A stretch of DNA of 39,819 bases, taken from contig CACDQN010000001.1 in NCBI GenBank assembly GCA_902555055.1, forward strand, positions 1 through 39,819, in the 5' to 3' direction. The position numbers were made by a program, and so were the translations under genes. Shown in pieces: positions 39,716 to 39,819 of the stretch. The notes beneath the pieces were generated by a model. The model saw only the letters and a list, made by a program, of their open reading frames with translations, did no database searches and was not told the DNA's origin. This DNA comes from an uncultured Candidatus Actinomarina sp. GTDB taxonomy: Bacteria; Actinomycetota; Acidimicrobiia; Actinomarinales; Actinomarinaceae. How positions within the stretch are numbered: position 1 is the first letter of the stretch; every line of letters starts with the position of its first letter.

Positions 39716-39819
39716 TTATTTATGTGGATTAACTAAAAATTTATTACCAGTACTTTGCTTAGCATATGAATTTATAATCTCTGGTTGAAGCATCTCCTCA
39801 AAAGATATTTCTTCTGAGT
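39716..39819 (-). CDS. C-terminal fragment of an unidentified protein
   Basis: An open frame enters from the right edge on the minus strand and stops with TAA at 39718-39716. The last 33 residues include SEEISFEEMLQPEIINSYAK and end GNKFLVNPHK. It is hydrophilic with no motif I recognise. It is convergent with lipoprotein D, 9 bp apart. It is accepted as a likely gene end because the frame is open to the edge and the composition is protein-like. Confidence 0.45.
   Translation of the reverse strand, partial: SEEISFEEMLQPEIINSYAKQSTGNKFLVNPHK

Overview
The window appears to be the replication-origin region of a low-GC (roughly one third G+C by eye), streamlined actinobacterium, most likely a marine one. 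'Candidatus Actinomarinales' or a relative is my best guess; this is an inference and was not checked against any database. The main evidence is gene order. cca, a Nudix gene, trxB, cwlM-like, parB, parA, rsmG, jag, yidC, yidD, rnpA, rpmH | dnaA, dnaN, dciA-like, gyrB, gyrA and a DUF3566 membrane protein follow the Mycobacterium tuberculosis order (pcnA to Rv0007), with several genes missing. Lipobox signal peptides throughout fit a Gram-positive-type envelope. I see no tRNA, rRNA, transposon, phage or CRISPR.

Layout. 1-1678 (minus): a MacB-type ABC pair, with the permease cut by the left edge. 1740-1900: an intergenic segment with an orphan plus-strand terminator. 1951-5167 (minus): a zinc-type uptake operon (znuA, znuC, znuB) plus a 2H phosphoesterase. 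It is divergent from a Fur/Zur regulator (5282-5719), and a perfect palindrome lies across the znuA promoter. 5722-5901: a 59-residue CxxC protein. 5977-7212: a polytopic membrane protein. 7217-13429 (minus): Ste24 protease, a cis-prenyltransferase, a proline peptidase, an esterase, ArgR and the CCA enzyme. 13466-16745 (plus): Nudix, GNAT, a two-TM protein, TrxB and a CwlM-like pseudo-amidase. 16742-21113 (minus): the rpmH-to-parB operon, almost entirely overlapping genes, with a consensus parS site inside rsmG. 21114-21388 and 22724-22827: origin DNA. 21389-29332 (plus): replication genes and gyrase. 29389-32870: an orphan binding protein, an IolC-C/LacD-like aldolase, a PPi-type phosphofructokinase and a thioesterase. 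32899-39706: an acyltransferase, three tandem cysteine-patterned lipoproteins, a MacA-like adaptor, a MacB-like ATPase and permease, and a fourth lipoprotein. The right edge holds the tail of a minus-strand gene.

The most interesting signals are these. (1) A MacAB-type exporter is packaged with four paralogous lipoproteins that share an identical five-cysteine pattern. The last one begins at an ATA where an ATG is expected. (2) The origin lacks TTATCCACA boxes and is instead studded with TTWTAAACA-like motifs, while DnaA has Ser in place of the Asp of its GRDHTT DNA-reading signature. (3) GyrA carries Asp and Gly at the two main quinolone-contact positions. (4) The znuA promoter is overlapped by a clean Zur-type operator. 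(5) Codon third-position usage switches sharply inside dnaN. (6) An unannotated CxxC micro-protein has a strong ribosome binding site.
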